Assembly: GCF_040605455.1 (NCBI RefSeq)
Contig: NZ_JBEXCV010000151.1
Span: 1-21,028, forward strand
DNA from: Embleya sp040605455
Lineage (GTDB): Bacteria > Actinomycetota > Actinomycetes > Streptomycetales > Streptomycetaceae
DNA: 21,028 nucleotides
Direction of reading: 5' to 3'
How positions within the stretch are numbered: position 1 is the stretch's first letter; each line of letters begins with the position of its first letter. The position numbers and the translations under genes were made by a program. Below the pieces are notes generated by a model. That model was not told where the DNA came from, made no database searches, and saw only the letters and a program-made list of their open reading frames with translations. This document shows, in pieces, positions 20,998-21,028 of the stretch.

Positions 20998-21028
20998 TCC
21001 GCGCGTCGTCGTAGGGCGGCACGAACGC
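20948..21028 (-). CDS. Threonine ammonia-lyase fragment at the right edge
   Basis: Minus-strand codons from 21028 to 20948 read AFVPPYDDARIIAGQGTIGL and then EIVEDLP. This is the highly conserved segment of fold-type II PLP enzymes of the threonine dehydratase/serine racemase group (VPPYDD..IIAGQGTIGLEI). The match stops at EDLP, exactly where the plus-strand hypothetical gene's sequence begins. Only 27 codons are present. The enzyme would deaminate threonine to 2-oxobutyrate, but this piece is a contig-edge artefact or a rearrangement breakpoint and is not functional as seen. Confidence 0.65.

Overview
The window is a 21 kb, very GC-rich stretch of actinobacterial chromosome. GC-biased third codon positions, frequent GTG starts, translationally overlapping genes and the protein families point to a Streptomycetaceae-like organism (Streptomyces or a near relative); the genus cannot be fixed by eye. 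I see no insertion sequence, tRNA, rRNA, CRISPR array or prophage gene.

Left part (about 83-10850, all on the plus strand): a conserved actinobacterial block. Its order is DUF881 membrane protein, gcvH, FHA protein of the GarA/OdhI type, FtsR-type MerR regulator, bifunctional-nuclease (DUF151) protein and a second MerR regulator. Then come a DUF218 (SanA-like) protein, DNA polymerase IV (dinB), a DUF4230 membrane protein, a tandem glycine riboswitch and gcvP. This matches the Mycobacterium tuberculosis order Rv1825-gcvH-garA-Rv1828-Rv1829-Rv1830-gcvB, with three genes inserted before gcvP. It couples glycine cleavage (GcvP decarboxylase, GcvH lipoyl carrier) to an FHA switch protein that in relatives controls 2-oxoglutarate and glutamate metabolism. 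gcvT and lpd are not in the window.

Middle part (about 10856-16109, minus strand): a TetR regulator facing gcvP across a shared hairpin, a small DUF5999 protein, an unrecognised 189-aa protein, a translationally coupled pair of CNNM/CBS transporter-like membrane proteins, and a membrane-anchored NodB-type polysaccharide deacetylase. Several intergenic sites here look regulatory: a palindrome under the TetR promoter, a cluster of TGTGA half-sites, a terminator-like hairpin in a leader, and an intergenic direct repeat.

Right part (about 16110-20947, plus strand): a divergent promoter region, a glutamate-cysteine-ligase-family protein, a CPBP-family membrane protein that appears leaderless, a membrane-anchored SH3-like protein, and a large unrecognised actinobacterial protein.

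Both window edges look artificial or rearranged. About 82 bases at the left end and 81 at the right end carry unrelated minus-strand coding sequence; the right one is clearly a threonine ammonia-lyase fragment. Each cuts into a plus-strand gene. Most of the content is ordinary core genome. The points most worth a second look are these edge fragments, the CNNM gene whose only well-placed ribosome site precedes an ATC codon, the leader hairpin of the 189-aa gene, and the riboswitch.
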